Part shown: piece by piece, positions 16,638-25,792 of the stretch | How positions within the stretch are numbered: position 1 is the stretch's first letter | Layout of the letters: each line of letters opens with the position of its first letter | Source of the DNA: Pseudomonas fluorescens | GTDB lineage: Bacteria; Pseudomonadota; Gammaproteobacteria; Pseudomonadales; Pseudomonadaceae | DNA: 64,000 bases | Reading direction: 5' to 3' | NCBI RefSeq assembly: GCF_019212185.1 | Contig: NZ_CP078138.1 | Span: 1,656,501 to 1,720,500, forward strand | The notes under the pieces: model-generated | What the model was told of the DNA's origin: nothing | Database searches by the model: none | The model's input: the letters and a program-made list of their open reading frames with translations, nothing else | Made by a program: the position numbers and the translations under genes

Positions 16638-17786
16638 ATGACCAGCACATTTTTCATTCCCGCCGTGAACATCATGGGCAACGGGTGCCTCGATGAAGCC
16701 ATGACCGCCATTCGCAACTACGGCTTTCGCAAAGCGCTGATCGTCACCGACGTCGGGCTGGTCAATGCCGGTATCCCGGCGCTGATCGCGGAAAAACTCG
16801 CGCAGCAGGACGTCGACTCGGTGATCTTTGACGGCGCCAAACCCAACCCGAGCATTGCCAACGTCGAAAGCGGCCTGGCCCTGCTGCAGCGCAGCGCCTG
16901 TGACTGTGTGATCTCCCTCGGCGGCGGTTCACCCCATGATTGCGCCAAGGGCATTGCCCTGTGCGCCACCAATGGCGGCACGATTGCCGACTACGAGGGC
17001 GTCGATCGCTCGCTCAAGCCGCAACTGCCGCTGATCGCCATCAACACCACCGCCGGCACTGCCAGCGAAATGACCCGTTTCTGCATCATCACCGACGAAT
17101 CGCGCCACGTGAAAATGGCCATCGTTGACCGCAACGTCACGCCGTTGCTGTCGGTCAACGATCCGGCCCTGATGGTTGGCATGCCCAAGGGGCTGACCGC
17201 CGCCACCGGCATGGACGCCCTGACTCACGCGATCGAAGCCTATGTGTCGACTGCCGCGACGCCTATTACCGACACCTGTGCGCTCAAGGCCATCGAGTTG
17301 ATCAGCCTCAATCTGCGCCAGGCCGTGCGTGATGGCAGTGATATGAACGCCAGGGAAAACATGGCCTACGCGCAGTTTCTCGCCGGCATGGCATTCAACA
17401 ACGCATCGCTGGGATTCGTACATGCCATGGCGCACCAACTGGGTGGTTTCTACGATTTACCCCACGGCGTGTGCAACGCGGTGTTGCTGCCGCACGTACA
17501 AACCTTCAACGCGACGATCTGCGCCGAACGCCTGGCCGTGGTGGCGCAAGCGATGGGCAGCGATATCCAGGGCTTGAATGCGGAGCAGGGCGCCGAGGCG
17601 GCCATCGTGGCGATCCGGGCGCTGGCCAGGGATGTGCAGATCCCCGCCGGCTTGGGCGACCTTGGCGCCAAACTGGAAGACATTCCGATCCTCGCCGCCA
17701 ACGCCCTGAAAGATGCCTGCGGCCTGACCAATCCGCGTGCCGCTGATCAACGCCAGATCGAAGCAATCTTCCGCAACGCGTTCTGA
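16638..17786 (+). CDS. yiaY: iron-containing alcohol dehydrogenase (YiaY-like)
   Basis: A protein of 382 residues closely similar over its whole length to what I recall of E. coli YiaY. The coenzyme-binding motif is [18 protein letters not shown] at about residues 90-107. Metal ligands lie in the segment running from [12 protein letters not shown] to [16 protein letters not shown], which carries the iron-site histidines. It oxidises primary alcohols or hydroxy amino acids with NAD(P)+; L-threonine dehydrogenase activity was reported for E. coli YiaY. It is cytoplasmic and stands alone, divergent from the DUF4917 gene and convergent with the YdcZ gene. Confidence 0.9.
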   Translation: MTSTFFIPAVNIMGNGCLDEAMTAIRNYGFRKALIVTDVGLVNAGIPALIAEKLAQQDVDSVIFDGAKPNPSIANVESGLALLQRSACDCVISLGGGSPHDCAKGIALCATNGGTIADYEGVDRSLKPQLPLIAINTTAGTASEMTRFCIITDESRHVKMAIVDRNVTPLLSVNDPALMVGMPKGLTAATGMDALTHAIEAYVSTAATPITDTCALKAIELISLNLRQAVRDGSDMNARENMAYAQFLAGMAFNNASLGFVHAMAHQLGGFYDLPHGVCNAVLLPHVQTFNATICAERLAVVAQAMGSDIQGLNAEQGAEAAIVAIRALARDVQIPAGLGDLGAKLEDIPILAANALKDACGLTNPRAADQRQIEAIFRNAF

Positions 17787-17795
17787 GCCCCTGCC

Positions 17796-18284
17796 TCAGC
17801 CGGGCGTCACCAGCGCCCGGCCCGGCGTGGCACTGAAATGAATCAGACCCACGCCGGCAATCAACAGCACGGCACCGAGCAACTTGCTCAGGTTCAGGGG
17901 CCGCTCTGCCAGGCCGAACCAGCCGAAATGGTCGAGCAGTAGCGAGGCCACCACTTGTCCGGTCAGCGCCAGGGCGATAAAACCCGAGGCGCCCAGTTTA
18001 GGCAGCAGCATCAGGGCCAGCGCGATAAAGCACACGCCGAACGCGCCACCGGCCCACATCCACAGCGGTGCCTTGCTGATAAAACCCAGGGACGGTAGCG
18101 GCAAGCGCAGGGCGATGATCACCGGCAGCAACACCAGGATGCTGACCATCAATGAAGCCAGGGTGGCCCATAACGGATGGCCAAGGCCGCGGCTGAGGTT
18201 GGCATTGATTGCGCTTTGGAAAGGCACTACGGCACCGGCAATCACCGCAAGTATTAGAAATCCAGCCCAGTGCAGGGTCGTCAT
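17796..18284 (-). CDS. YdcZ-type (DUF606) small DMT transporter
   Basis: A protein of 162 residues with five hydrophobic helices (for example LILAVIAGAVVPFQSAINA and ATLASLMVSILVLLPVIIAL). The opening WAGFLILAVIAGAVVPFQ and the N-terminal AINANLSRGLG are typical of the 150-residue YdcZ half-transporters. These likely pair as dimers in the inner membrane to export small metabolites. It is divergently transcribed from the LysR-type regulator at 18363, which is its probable controller. Confidence 0.85.
   Translation of the reverse strand: MTTLHWAGFLILAVIAGAVVPFQSAINANLSRGLGHPLWATLASLMVSILVLLPVIIALRLPLPSLGFISKAPLWMWAGGAFGVCFIALALMLLPKLGASGFIALALTGQVVASLLLDHFGWFGLAERPLNLSKLLGAVLLIAGVGLIHFSATPGRALVTPG
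17799..17821. terminator. possible terminator hairpin after yiaY
   Basis: An inverted repeat with 8-base arms (GCCGGGCG and its complement) and a 7-base loop starts 13 bases after the yiaY stop and overlaps the last codons of the convergent YdcZ gene. No T tract follows, so termination is only suggested. Confidence 0.3.
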
Positions 18285-18330
18285 GATTAATTCTCCATCA
18301 GGTTTTACTGGACCTTAAGCTATTCGTCGC

Positions 18331-18352
18331 GCAAATTTAAATTCTGATTTGC
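18331..18352. promoter_or_regulatory. candidate LysR operator
   Basis: GCAAAT and ATTTGC form an inverted repeat around a 10-base spacer, 10 bases before the LysR gene's ATG and 47 bases upstream of the divergent YdcZ gene. The AT-rich dyad in the shared promoter region is the usual position for a LysR autoregulatory site. The binding claim is inference. Confidence 0.45.
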
Positions 18353-18362
18353 TATCCAGAAC

Positions 18363-19274
18363 ATGCATACGATGAATGATCTGCGCCGCATCGATTTGAA
18401 CCTGCTGGTGATCCTCGACGCCCTGCTCAGTGAGCAGCACGTCACCCGCGCCGCCGAGCGCCTGCACCTGAGTCAGCCAGCGGTGAGCCATGCCCTGGCG
18501 CGCCTGCGCGATGTGCTCGGTGATCCACTGCTGATGCGTGCCGGTGGCGGATTGGTCGCCACACCGCGAGCGCTGGAGTTGGCGGCGCCGTTGGCCGAGG
18601 CGCTGGCACAGGTGCAAGCGCTCCTGGCGCCGAACACCTTTGATCCTGCATCGGCCAAACGCCGATTTCGCGTGGCGATGTCTGACTACGGTGCCGCCAT
18701 TGTCCTGCCTGGCCTGATCCGTCGTCTGCGCCAGGACGCCCCGGGCATCGACCTGCAAATCAGTCATGCCAGCCGCGAAGGCATGCTCGATGCGGTGCTC
18801 AATGGTGATATCGACCTGGCCGCCGGCGTCTTTCCCGAACTGCCCCCGGCGTTGTGCAGCCAGCCGCTGTTCGAAGAACGCTTCGTTTGTCTGGTGGATC
18901 GCCAGGGCCTGCCGGTCAGTGCTGAACTCGACTTGCCCACCTACCTGACCCGGCCCCATGTGTTGCTGGAGATGCGCGGCAGCGGCACGCCGGAAATCGA
19001 GCGCGCGCTGACCTCCCTGAATTTGCGCCGCCATGTCGCCATCAGCCTGCCGCACTGGAGTGTCGCGCCGCAGTTGATCCGCGGCACCGATCTGATCCTC
19101 ACCGTCGCTGCCCGTGGCCTGAACGGCATCGACGATCCGCAGTTGGTGATCCTGCCGCCGCCGTTTCATATCCCCTCGTTTACCTTCGTTCTGGTCTGGC
19201 ATGAGCGCCGGGGCGGTGACCAGGCATTGAACTGGTTGAATCGGCAGATCGCACAGGCGATAGTGCACGGCTGA
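18363..19274 (+). CDS. LysR-family transcriptional regulator
   Basis: A protein of 303 residues. The helix-turn-helix lies at about residues 10-68 (RIDLNLLVILDALLSEQHVT, then RAAERLHLSQPAVSHALARL), followed by the effector-binding periplasmic-binding-protein-like domain beginning at KRRFRVAMSDYG. An internal in-frame ATG at 18372 (MNDLRRIDL) is a possible shorter start. It is divergent from YdcZ, which is the natural target. The effector is unknown. Confidence 0.92.
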   Translation: MHTMNDLRRIDLNLLVILDALLSEQHVTRAAERLHLSQPAVSHALARLRDVLGDPLLMRAGGGLVATPRALELAAPLAEALAQVQALLAPNTFDPASAKRRFRVAMSDYGAAIVLPGLIRRLRQDAPGIDLQISHASREGMLDAVLNGDIDLAAGVFPELPPALCSQPLFEERFVCLVDRQGLPVSAELDLPTYLTRPHVLLEMRGSGTPEIERALTSLNLRRHVAISLPHWSVAPQLIRGTDLILTVAARGLNGIDDPQLVILPPPFHIPSFTFVLVWHERRGGDQALNWLNRQIAQAIVHG

Positions 19275-19307
19275 CTTTCTGAATTCGATCGACACAAGGA
19301 ACACGGA

Positions 19308-20048
19308 ATGACCTTGAAATACCGCTGGCTGGGATGCGTGGCAATGAGTGGTGCTCTGGGGGCGACCCAGGCTTATGGCCGCTGCGAACAACCGTCATTG
19401 CCCGAGGGCGTACCGGGTTACTCGGTGTGCAAGGAGTGGCCGGCCTACGACGGCCAGACCATCACCGCACTGTCGCAGATAGAGCCTGATCCGACCCTGA
19501 GCGATGCCCCCGATGGCACCGGCATGTACGACCTGAAACTGGCGGTGGTCTCGAGCATCGACGGCAAGCCGCTGGCCCGCTACGCCCAGGCCTCGGTGTA
19601 CAGCTCCGACGCCGTGCGCTTCGACGGCCTGAGCATCGACACTGCCCGCTACAAACTGACCTCCGACCTGCGGGCCTTTGGCGTGCGTGCCGGTTTCACC
19701 GGTTCGTCGCGGGCCAACCCGTTCGAACAGGCCGTGCTGTCGCTGTACGTGCGTGAAGGCAACGCCTTGCGTCCGGTCCTCGAACAATTGGTGATCGAGT
19801 CGAGCAATGGCGAGTGGGATACCAATTGCGCGGGTGAATTCAGTCGCACACAGCGTACCCTCGACCTGGCTAAAACCAGCAGCCACGGCTTTGCCGATCT
19901 GATCGTGCGCTCGGTGACCACGGGGACGCAGAACACGTTGGGCAAGACCGACTGCGAGTCCACCGACACCGTCGGTAAAACGGTGCTGACGACTTTGCGC
20001 TATGACGGTCGGCAGTATGTGGTGCCGAAGGATATGCGGGGAGTCTGA
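19308..20048 (+). CDS. secreted hypothetical protein
   Basis: A protein of 246 residues. Residues 1-24 form a signal peptide (hydrophobic core CVAMSGALGATQAYG, cleavage near AYG-RC). The exported part has four cysteines (RCEQ, SVCKEW, TNCAGE and KTDCES), suggesting disulfides. The rest is mixed strand with no motif I recognise. Start 19308 is preceded by AAGGAACACGGA, a good ribosome site. It is downstream of the LysR gene by 33 bases and may share its transcript. Function unknown. Confidence 0.7.
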   Translation: MTLKYRWLGCVAMSGALGATQAYGRCEQPSLPEGVPGYSVCKEWPAYDGQTITALSQIEPDPTLSDAPDGTGMYDLKLAVVSSIDGKPLARYAQASVYSSDAVRFDGLSIDTARYKLTSDLRAFGVRAGFTGSSRANPFEQAVLSLYVREGNALRPVLEQLVIESSNGEWDTNCAGEFSRTQRTLDLAKTSSHGFADLIVRSVTTGTQNTLGKTDCESTDTVGKTVLTTLRYDGRQYVVPKDMRGV

Positions 20049-20050
20049 CG

Positions 20051-20293
20051 TTACCAGGAGCCGGGCGGCAGGCGACGGGTGTGAAAGCCCCGTAGTACTT
20101 GCAATCGGCCTTGGCGAACTCGGTAAGGAATGAAGTAGGGGTGACCTGGGACCGTCCATTGCCGGGAAACGGGCCAAGAGTTCGACACTGGAGAAGATGC
20201 TCGCGACAAAGCCCGCTGCTGCCTGCGGATTTTCCAAGGCAATGTGCGCGGCTTCGTCATCGGTGTTTTTGAGCGCTGTTCTCAGCCACTCAT
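20051..20293 (-). pseudogene. degraded ParE/RelE-type toxin gene
   Basis: The minus strand encodes two pieces of one ParE-type toxin in different frames. The upstream piece reads WLRTALKNTDDEAAHIALEN, then PQAAAGFVASIFSSVELLAR, then FPAM, and then loses frame. A second frame resumes with WTVPGHPYFIPYRVRQGRLQ then VLRGFHTRRLPPGSW and a stop at 20051. About ten codons that normally join FPAMGR to the VPGHPY segment are missing, with a net frame change. The ATG near 20293 is also out of frame with the body. No antitoxin gene is beside it. I read this as a decayed orphan toxin. Confidence 0.75.
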
Positions 20294-20373
20294 CTTTATC
20301 CTGTCGGTGCTGCTCTGACCTATCTCGTGATACAACGCCTCTTCCCGCTCGACCAGACCTGGAGTTATCCCGC

Positions 20374-21012
20374 ATGACCGCATCCCTGTTGTTGGCTGTA
20401 CTCGCTTCGGGCTTTATCTACGGGATCACCCCAGGCCCCGGCGTGCTCGCGGTGTTCGGGATCGGTGCGGCTCGTGGTCGACGGGCTGGCGCGGGATTTC
20501 TTTGCGGGCATCTGTTGGGGGATGTGGTCTGGTGCAGCACCGCACTGGTTGCGATCGTCGGTGCGCGGGAGATCGGCAGCAGCGCTTTCGACGTGCTAGG
20601 GGTGCTCAGTGGCTTGTATCTGTTCTGGCTGGGCATGCGCGCCATTCGCGCGCGTCGCTCCACTGACGATGCGCCGCAAGGGGCGGCCCGGCAACCGTTC
20701 TGGCACGGCATCATGTTCGGCTTGACCAATCCCAAGGCCTACCCGGTGGCCGTGGCGACCTTTACCGCGTTGCTGTCCAGCCGTGCCGAATTGCTGCAGT
20801 GGTCGATGTTGCCCGCACTTATTTTTCTGAGTTTCCTTGGTGGCATTTTGGCATACGCTATTCTTATCGGAATTGTAGGCGCTCGTCGGGTGCGCACGCT
20901 GTATCAGCGTCATGAGCTGGCAATTACTCGGATTTGCGGGGTAATGTTCGTCGGTTTTGCCATCAACGCCTTGCTGCACGCGGTGCCGGGGTTGCTGGCC
21001 AACAAGAGTTGA
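20374..21012 (+). CDS. LysE/RhtB-family amino acid exporter
   Basis: A protein of 212 residues with about six hydrophobic helices. The start (MTASLLLAVLASGFIYGITP then GPGVLAVFGIGAARGRRAGA) carries the GITPGP motif of the LysE superfamily, and the helix-4 region has GLTNPKAYPVAVATFTAL. It exports amino acids or related solutes across the inner membrane. TGGAG lies about 10 bases upstream of the ATG. An in-frame extension reaches back into the pseudogene region and is not real. Substrate unknown. Confidence 0.88.
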   Translation: MTASLLLAVLASGFIYGITPGPGVLAVFGIGAARGRRAGAGFLCGHLLGDVVWCSTALVAIVGAREIGSSAFDVLGVLSGLYLFWLGMRAIRARRSTDDAPQGAARQPFWHGIMFGLTNPKAYPVAVATFTALLSSRAELLQWSMLPALIFLSFLGGILAYAILIGIVGARRVRTLYQRHELAITRICGVMFVGFAINALLHAVPGLLANKS

Positions 21013-21120
21013 GGTTGGGCGCAAGGCTGCGCCAGCTATGTACGACCACCGCCTGGGAGGGGAGTGGTCAGGTCCTGGAGAGATACTCACGGCTGCATTT
21101 TTGGACAGTATCCATCTTCG

Positions 21121-22464
21121 ATGACCAGCAAAAACTCTGCACCATTGGCCAGCTATATCGACCTGCTGCTCGACGTCGTGTGTGCCGTCGACAGTCAGGG
21201 ACGCTTTGTATTTGTCAGCGCTTCCTGCGAGCAGTTATTTGGCTACACGCCGGACGAACTGATCGGCCAGCCGATGATCGAGATGGTCCACCCGGCGGAT
21301 CGCCAGCGCACCCTTGATGCCGCCCGGAAAATCATGAGCGGCCAACCCAATCCCAACTTTGAAAACCGCTACCTGCGCAAGGACGGCCAGGTGGTGCACA
21401 TCCTCTGGTCGGCGCGTTGGTCGGAGGTCGATCAATTGCGTATCGCAGTCGCCCGTGACATCACCGAGCGCAAGCAAGCCGAGTCACGGCAGGCGGCGCT
21501 CTACGCAATCTCCGAGGCCGCCCATGCCGCCGAGGATCTGCTGGCGCTGTTCAAGCGCATTCATCAATTGATCGGCGAGTGGCTGCCGGCGCTGAATTTC
21601 TCGGTGGCGCTCTATGATGAGCACTGCGCGCAACTGGACTTTCCCTACCATGTCGATGAGCACGAGCGTGAACCCGAACTCAGCGTGACCGGACGGTTGT
21701 GTGCCGAAGTAATTCGCAGTGGACAGCCGGTACTGCTGACGCCCGATCAACCGTTTTCCCTGCCCGGATTTCCCGGTGCTATCAGTGATCAGGATTCGCC
21801 CTGCTGGTTGGGTGTGCCGCTGAACTCGCAAAAGGGCACCATCGGCGCGTTGATCGTCAAGAGCATGCCTGGCGGCGAACGCTATACCGAACGCGATAAG
21901 GAGCTGTTGCAGTACGTCTGTGCCCAGGTGGCGGCTGCCATCGAGCGCAAGCAACTGCATCATCGTTTGCAATTCATGGCCCAGCACGACTACCTGACTC
22001 GTCTGCCCAATCGCGAGCTGTTGCGTGAACGGCTGGCCAAGGCCCTGAGCAAGGCTCAGTTGGACAGTAGCCGTATGGCGCTGCTGTACGTCGATCTGGA
22101 TCATTTCAAACAGGTCAACGACACGTACGGTCACGGCGTGGGCGACATGCTTTTGCAGGCCGTGGCGAACCGCTTGCAAGGTTGCGTGCGTGAGACGGAC
22201 ACCGTGGCGCGGATTGGCGGCGACGAATTCGTGGTGCTGCTTGACAGTATCCAGGCCGCCGAAGACGCCTCACGCGTGGCAAGCAAGATTCGCCAGGTGC
22301 TGGGCCAGCCGATGCGGCTCGACAGTCATAGCCTGAATATCCTGCCGAGCATAGGCATTGCCCTGTACCCCGAGCATGGCCGTGAGGAGCATCAGCTGTT
22401 CAAACATGCGGACGAAGCCATGTACGCCGCCAAGCGCCTGAGCGACCGGTTCGACCCGGCTTGA
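21121..22464 (+). CDS. PAS-GAF-GGDEF diguanylate cyclase
   Basis: A protein of 447 residues. A PAS domain covers about residues 10-120 (IDLLLDVVCAVDSQGRFVFV, and the PAC end VARDITERKQAE). A GAF-like domain covers about 130-275. The C-terminal GGDEF domain holds the active-site RIGGDEFVVLL, and the RETD ahead of it by five residues is an intact I-site for product inhibition. It has no membrane helices, so it is a cytosolic c-di-GMP synthase switched by the PAS and GAF sensors. The start at 21121 (MTSKNSAPLASYIDLL) lacks a strong ribosome site. Confidence 0.92.
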   Translation: MTSKNSAPLASYIDLLLDVVCAVDSQGRFVFVSASCEQLFGYTPDELIGQPMIEMVHPADRQRTLDAARKIMSGQPNPNFENRYLRKDGQVVHILWSARWSEVDQLRIAVARDITERKQAESRQAALYAISEAAHAAEDLLALFKRIHQLIGEWLPALNFSVALYDEHCAQLDFPYHVDEHEREPELSVTGRLCAEVIRSGQPVLLTPDQPFSLPGFPGAISDQDSPCWLGVPLNSQKGTIGALIVKSMPGGERYTERDKELLQYVCAQVAAAIERKQLHHRLQFMAQHDYLTRLPNRELLRERLAKALSKAQLDSSRMALLYVDLDHFKQVNDTYGHGVGDMLLQAVANRLQGCVRETDTVARIGGDEFVVLLDSIQAAEDASRVASKIRQVLGQPMRLDSHSLNILPSIGIALYPEHGREEHQLFKHADEAMYAAKRLSDRFDPA

Positions 22465-22580
22465 GGTTCCGCTCGTCGTGGGCTGGATGGCTTTTTTTAA
22501 ACCTTTGCGCGGTTTTACCTTCCAAAGAGTGTCGGGGGCACCTCGACGTTTCTTTTTGTCTGTTCAAGGAGGGCGAAACC

Positions 22581-23084
22581 ATGAAACCCATGGCCAGCCG
22601 ATTATCGATCATTAGTGTTGCCGCTTTGCTGAGCCTGGGCGCCGGCAGCGCATGGGCCCAGTCACCGGCCGAATTCATCAACGAAGTATCAGCTCAGGGC
22701 ATGGCCGACATCGAAGCCAGCCGCCTGGCGCATCAGAAATCCGAGTCCAAGGAGGTCAAGGACTTCACCATCGTGGTCATCAACGACCGCACCACGGCCA
22801 ATCAGCACCTGGCGAAAATCGCCAAGAAACTCGACCTGCCCGTTGCCCCTCGCGAAGAGGTCATGGACAAGGCCAAAACCTTGATACCCGAGGTCAAGGA
22901 AGGCGAGTCATTCGATTCGGCCTACGCGGCCAGCCAGGTGCAAACCACCGAGCAGGCCATCGAGCAATTGCAGGAGGAGGCGAGGACCACCGACGTGCCG
23001 GAGCTCAAGGCGTTTGCCGAAGAAACCCTGCCCAAGCTCGAGCAACACTTGCAAATGGCCAAGACGTTACTGGCGAGTCGCTGA
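22581..23084 (+). CDS. DUF4142-family secreted protein
   Basis: A protein of 167 residues. AAGGAGGGCGAAACC before the ATG is a strong ribosome site. A signal peptide (SIISVAALLSLGAGSAWAQ) precedes a helical ferritin-like DUF4142 core: FINEVSAQGMADIEASRLA, then KSESKEVKDFTIVVINDRTT, and TLPKLEQHLQMAKTLLASR at the end. It is likely periplasmic. The family has no firm function. It is convergent with the iron-permease-family gene, with 6 bases between. Confidence 0.86.
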   Translation: MKPMASRLSIISVAALLSLGAGSAWAQSPAEFINEVSAQGMADIEASRLAHQKSESKEVKDFTIVVINDRTTANQHLAKIAKKLDLPVAPREEVMDKAKTLIPEVKEGESFDSAYAASQVQTTEQAIEQLQEEARTTDVPELKAFAEETLPKLEQHLQMAKTLLASR

Positions 23085-23090
23085 GTCATT

Positions 23091-23498
23091 TCAGCATTGG
23101 TTCAAATCCTGCTGCCCGTTGGCAGCAGGTGCTTCTTCCAGTGCAATCGACTGACCCTCACCGATTTTCCGGTAGCGTTTTCTCAGGGCCTCAAGCTCAT
23201 TGAGGTCGAGGGCTTCGAGTCCGAGCATGGCGTTCTGCGCATCCTTGGTCACCCGCAGCAACTCATCGATCTTCAGGTGCAGAATGTCGGTGTCGCGGTT
23301 CTGCGTGTTCTGGATCAGGAACACCATCAGGAAGGTGATGATGGTGGTCGAGGTGTTCACGATCAATTGCCAGGTGTCGTTGTAATCAAACAGCGGCCCG
23401 GTCAGCGCCCAGCCGACGATCAGCACGATGGCCAGGAGGAACGTCCTCGGACTGCCCGCCCACAACGCCAGCTTCTGAGACACCTTTGCGAACTTCAT
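23091..23498 (-). CDS. low-affinity iron permease-family membrane protein
   Basis: A protein of 135 residues. Two hydrophobic helices (TFLLAIVLIVGWALTGPLF and IVNTSTTIITFLMVFLIQN) are followed by NTQNRDTDILHLKIDELLR, the signature of the low-affinity iron permease family. It sits in the inner membrane. The name is a family label; iron transport is not shown for bacterial members. AGGAG precedes the ATG at 23498, and an in-frame extension to 23588 has no ribosome site. The soluble C-terminal tail is charged. Confidence 0.78.
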   Translation of the reverse strand: MKFAKVSQKLALWAGSPRTFLLAIVLIVGWALTGPLFDYNDTWQLIVNTSTTIITFLMVFLIQNTQNRDTDILHLKIDELLRVTKDAQNAMLGLEALDLNELEALRKRYRKIGEGQSIALEEAPAANGQQDLNQC

Positions 23499-23651
23499 TA
23501 CCGTGCTCCTTATTGGGATATGCCTGGAATTCAGACCACGGCGGGGTGGGGGAATTTCCTTGAAATTATTCAGCAGGCAGACAGCCATTTGCTGCTAAAA
23601 AAGCCCCCACGCCAAGCAGGAGCGAAGCGGTATTCGGGGGCAAGTGAACGT

Positions 23652-23682
23652 TCATCGTGGGCGTGTGTTGCGCCCACGATGA
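23652..23682 (-). terminator. hairpin downstream of the methyltransferase gene
   Basis: A 12-base-arm inverted repeat (TCATCGTGGGCG and its complement) with a 7-base loop lies 8 bases past the stop of the minus-strand methyltransferase gene. No T tract follows, so it may be a Rho-type or bidirectional stop structure. Confidence 0.45.
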
Positions 23683-23690
23683 TTGCGCCG

Positions 23691-24419
23691 CTAACGCTCG
23701 ACGGCCACCAATAACATCATCGGTCGCTCCCGTTCTTCGACCAGTGCCGGCAACTCGGCGACCTGCTGGGCAGTCGGCCCCCATTCGTTGACATGGACAA
23801 TCCGCAAGCCGGCCGCGATCAGCAGATTCAACAATGTCCCGATTGTGCGGTGCTGTTTGATCACACCCTCCGCCAGCCAATTTGTGATCCGCTCCCCCTC
23901 CATCTGATAGCTGTCCACCGGCCATGAGCGTTGACCTTGTGCGTCGACAATCCAGCCCGGATTGCGTGGGGCCATGAAGATCGGGTGCTCGATGGAAAAC
24001 ACCAAGCGGGCTCCAGGCGCCAATGCGTCATGGATGCGGGTGAACAGGCCGGGTAGATCCTTTATGTAGTGCAGCGCCAGAGAGCTGTAGGCCAGGTCGA
24101 AACTTTGCGTGGGAAGGTCGAGGCACTCGAGATCAGCCTGGCGGTAGCTGATGTTGCCGGCCTGCGTCGTGGCCTCGGCTTTTTCGAGCATTTTCTGCGA
24201 GACATCAAGTCCGAGCACGCTTTGTGCACCTTGCTCGCTGGCCCAACGGCAAAACCAGCCATAGCCGCAGCCAAGGTCGACCACTCGGAGGTTCTGCAGT
24301 GTCGGCAACAGTGCACGCAGCGCTGGCCATTCCGGTGCTGATTCAAGGCCGCCAACGGATCGAGGCAACTGACTGTAGGCCCGGAAAAATCCGGGATCGT
24401 CGTAGATGTTCTGGGTCAT
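23691..24419 (-). CDS. class I SAM-dependent methyltransferase
   Basis: A protein of 242 residues. Motif I is VVDLGCGYGWFCRWA at about residue 46, then VLGLDVSQKMLEKAE and FDLAYSSLALHYIKDLPGLF (motifs II and III). This arrangement matches the Methyltransf_11/UbiE-like group that methylates small molecules. Substrate unknown. It is divergent from tam, another small-molecule methyltransferase, and shares the intergenic region 24420-24575, in which I see no distinct operator. Confidence 0.86.
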   Translation of the reverse strand: MTQNIYDDPGFFRAYSQLPRSVGGLESAPEWPALRALLPTLQNLRVVDLGCGYGWFCRWASEQGAQSVLGLDVSQKMLEKAEATTQAGNISYRQADLECLDLPTQSFDLAYSSLALHYIKDLPGLFTRIHDALAPGARLVFSIEHPIFMAPRNPGWIVDAQGQRSWPVDSYQMEGERITNWLAEGVIKQHRTIGTLLNLLIAAGLRIVHVNEWGPTAQQVAELPALVEERERPMMLLVAVER

Positions 24420-24575
24420 GGGGGCGGTCTCTTTGAGTTCGAGATATGGGCGCGGATGTTACAACCTGTGACTGACGGTTGACGGCATTGGCCAGTGCGT
24501 CGCTTACTGGCGCCCCACCAGCGATATGCCGAGTCTGGCATGTCGCTGTTTCCTGATCCGTAACAGGAGTATGCG

Positions 24576-25346
24576 ATGAGCTGGTCTGCAAAGCAGTATG
24601 TGGCCTTCGAGGACGAGCGTACGCGCCCGGCGCGGGATTTACTGGCGGCGATTCCCGCTGTCGACGCGCGCTCGGTGATCGATGTCGGATGTGGTCCGGG
24701 TAATTCGACACAGCTGCTGGTCGAGCGATTTCCCGGCGCGATGGTGCGGGGTCTGGACAGTTCTGGCGACATGATTGAGGCAGCGCGCAAACGCCTGCCG
24801 CAGGTGCGTTTCGATCAGGCCGATATCGCCAACTGGAACGAAGCCGGTCCCTTCGATGTGATCTTCGCCAACGCCGTGTTCCAGTGGCTGCCCGACCACG
24901 CCACGCTGCTGCCTGCACTGGTTGGCAAGCTGGCCCCGGGTGGAAGCCTGGCCATCCAGATGCCCGACAATTTGGAGCAACCGCCGCACCGCATGATGCG
25001 TGAAGTGGCCGCCCAGGGGCCGTGGGCCGACAAGCTGGCGCAAATTGCCGGGCAGCGCACCGCCCTCGACGACGCCACGAACTATTACCAGATACTCTGC
25101 GGCTGCAGCGCGCGTGTGGATGTGTGGCGTACTACCTACCACCACCCACTCAAGGGTGGGCCGGCGGCAGTGGTCGAATGGTTCAAGGGCAGTGGCCTGC
25201 GACCGTTTCTCGATCCTTTGAACGAAACAGAAAAAAACCAATACCTGGCGCAGTACCTGGAAGCCCTCAAGCCTTACTTTCCTGTGATGGCCGACGGCTC
25301 GGTGCTGTTGCCGTTCCCGAGGATGTTCATCGTCGCGACTCGCTGA
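24576..25346 (+). CDS. tam: trans-aconitate 2-methyltransferase
   Basis: A protein of 256 residues. It starts MSWSAKQYVAFEDERTRPAR, the conserved Tam opening, then SVIDVGCGPGNSTQLL (motif I), FANAVFQWLPDHATLLPAL and MPDNLEQPPHRMMRE. Its C-terminal end is FPRMFIVATR. It uses S-adenosylmethionine to esterify trans-aconitate, a toxic spontaneous by-product that inhibits the citric acid cycle. It is cytoplasmic. An AACAGGAGT lies before the ATG. It is convergent with hicB. Confidence 0.93.
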   Translation: MSWSAKQYVAFEDERTRPARDLLAAIPAVDARSVIDVGCGPGNSTQLLVERFPGAMVRGLDSSGDMIEAARKRLPQVRFDQADIANWNEAGPFDVIFANAVFQWLPDHATLLPALVGKLAPGGSLAIQMPDNLEQPPHRMMREVAAQGPWADKLAQIAGQRTALDDATNYYQILCGCSARVDVWRTTYHHPLKGGPAAVVEWFKGSGLRPFLDPLNETEKNQYLAQYLEALKPYFPVMADGSVLLPFPRMFIVATR

Positions 25347-25352
25347 AGATCA

Positions 25353-25760
25353 TCAGCGCTGCTGTAACACCTTCAACGCCGCCGAGGCCAGAAAGCCGGA
25401 GCGGCTTTTTTCTTCCGGGTGATTCAGCACGTATTCGTCAATGCGCGTCAGCAAGTAACCGGGCAGGGTGATATTGAGCTTCTGCGCCTTGCCCAGGTAA
25501 CGGGTGATATCGATGTCCACCAGCGCCCAGGTCACGTCGCTGTAGGCCGGATTGGCGGCGTGCACAGTGATTTTGTTGGCATGGGGAATGGCTGCGCCGT
25601 CATCGGCGAGTATCTCGAAATGCCCCTCGATGGCCTCGCGCGCCATGGCAATGGCATCGTCCAGGTCATCGCCTGCGGAGAAACAACCGGGAATGTCCGG
25701 TACTTCCACACCCCAGGCGTGCTCATCGTCGCCCTTGGAAATTGCAATCGGGTAAAGCAT
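25353..25760 (-). CDS. hicB: HicB-type antitoxin
   Basis: A protein of 135 residues. It has the partial RNase-H-like HicB fold (MLYPIAISKGDDEHAWGVEV, then PDIPGCFSAGDDLDDAIAMA, then REAIEGHFEILADDG) and a C-terminal DNA-binding part (LNITLPGYLLTRIDEYV). I took the ATG at 25760, with GAGGA about 8 bases upstream; a second in-frame ATG at 25766 is close. HicB neutralises HicA and represses the operon. It is the downstream gene, 32 bases after hicA. It is convergent with tam. Confidence 0.92.
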   Translation of the reverse strand: MLYPIAISKGDDEHAWGVEVPDIPGCFSAGDDLDDAIAMAREAIEGHFEILADDGAAIPHANKITVHAANPAYSDVTWALVDIDITRYLGKAQKLNITLPGYLLTRIDEYVLNHPEEKSRSGFLASAALKVLQQR

Positions 25761-25792
25761 GTTCATCGTCCTCAAATAGCGGGTGTGTCGAT

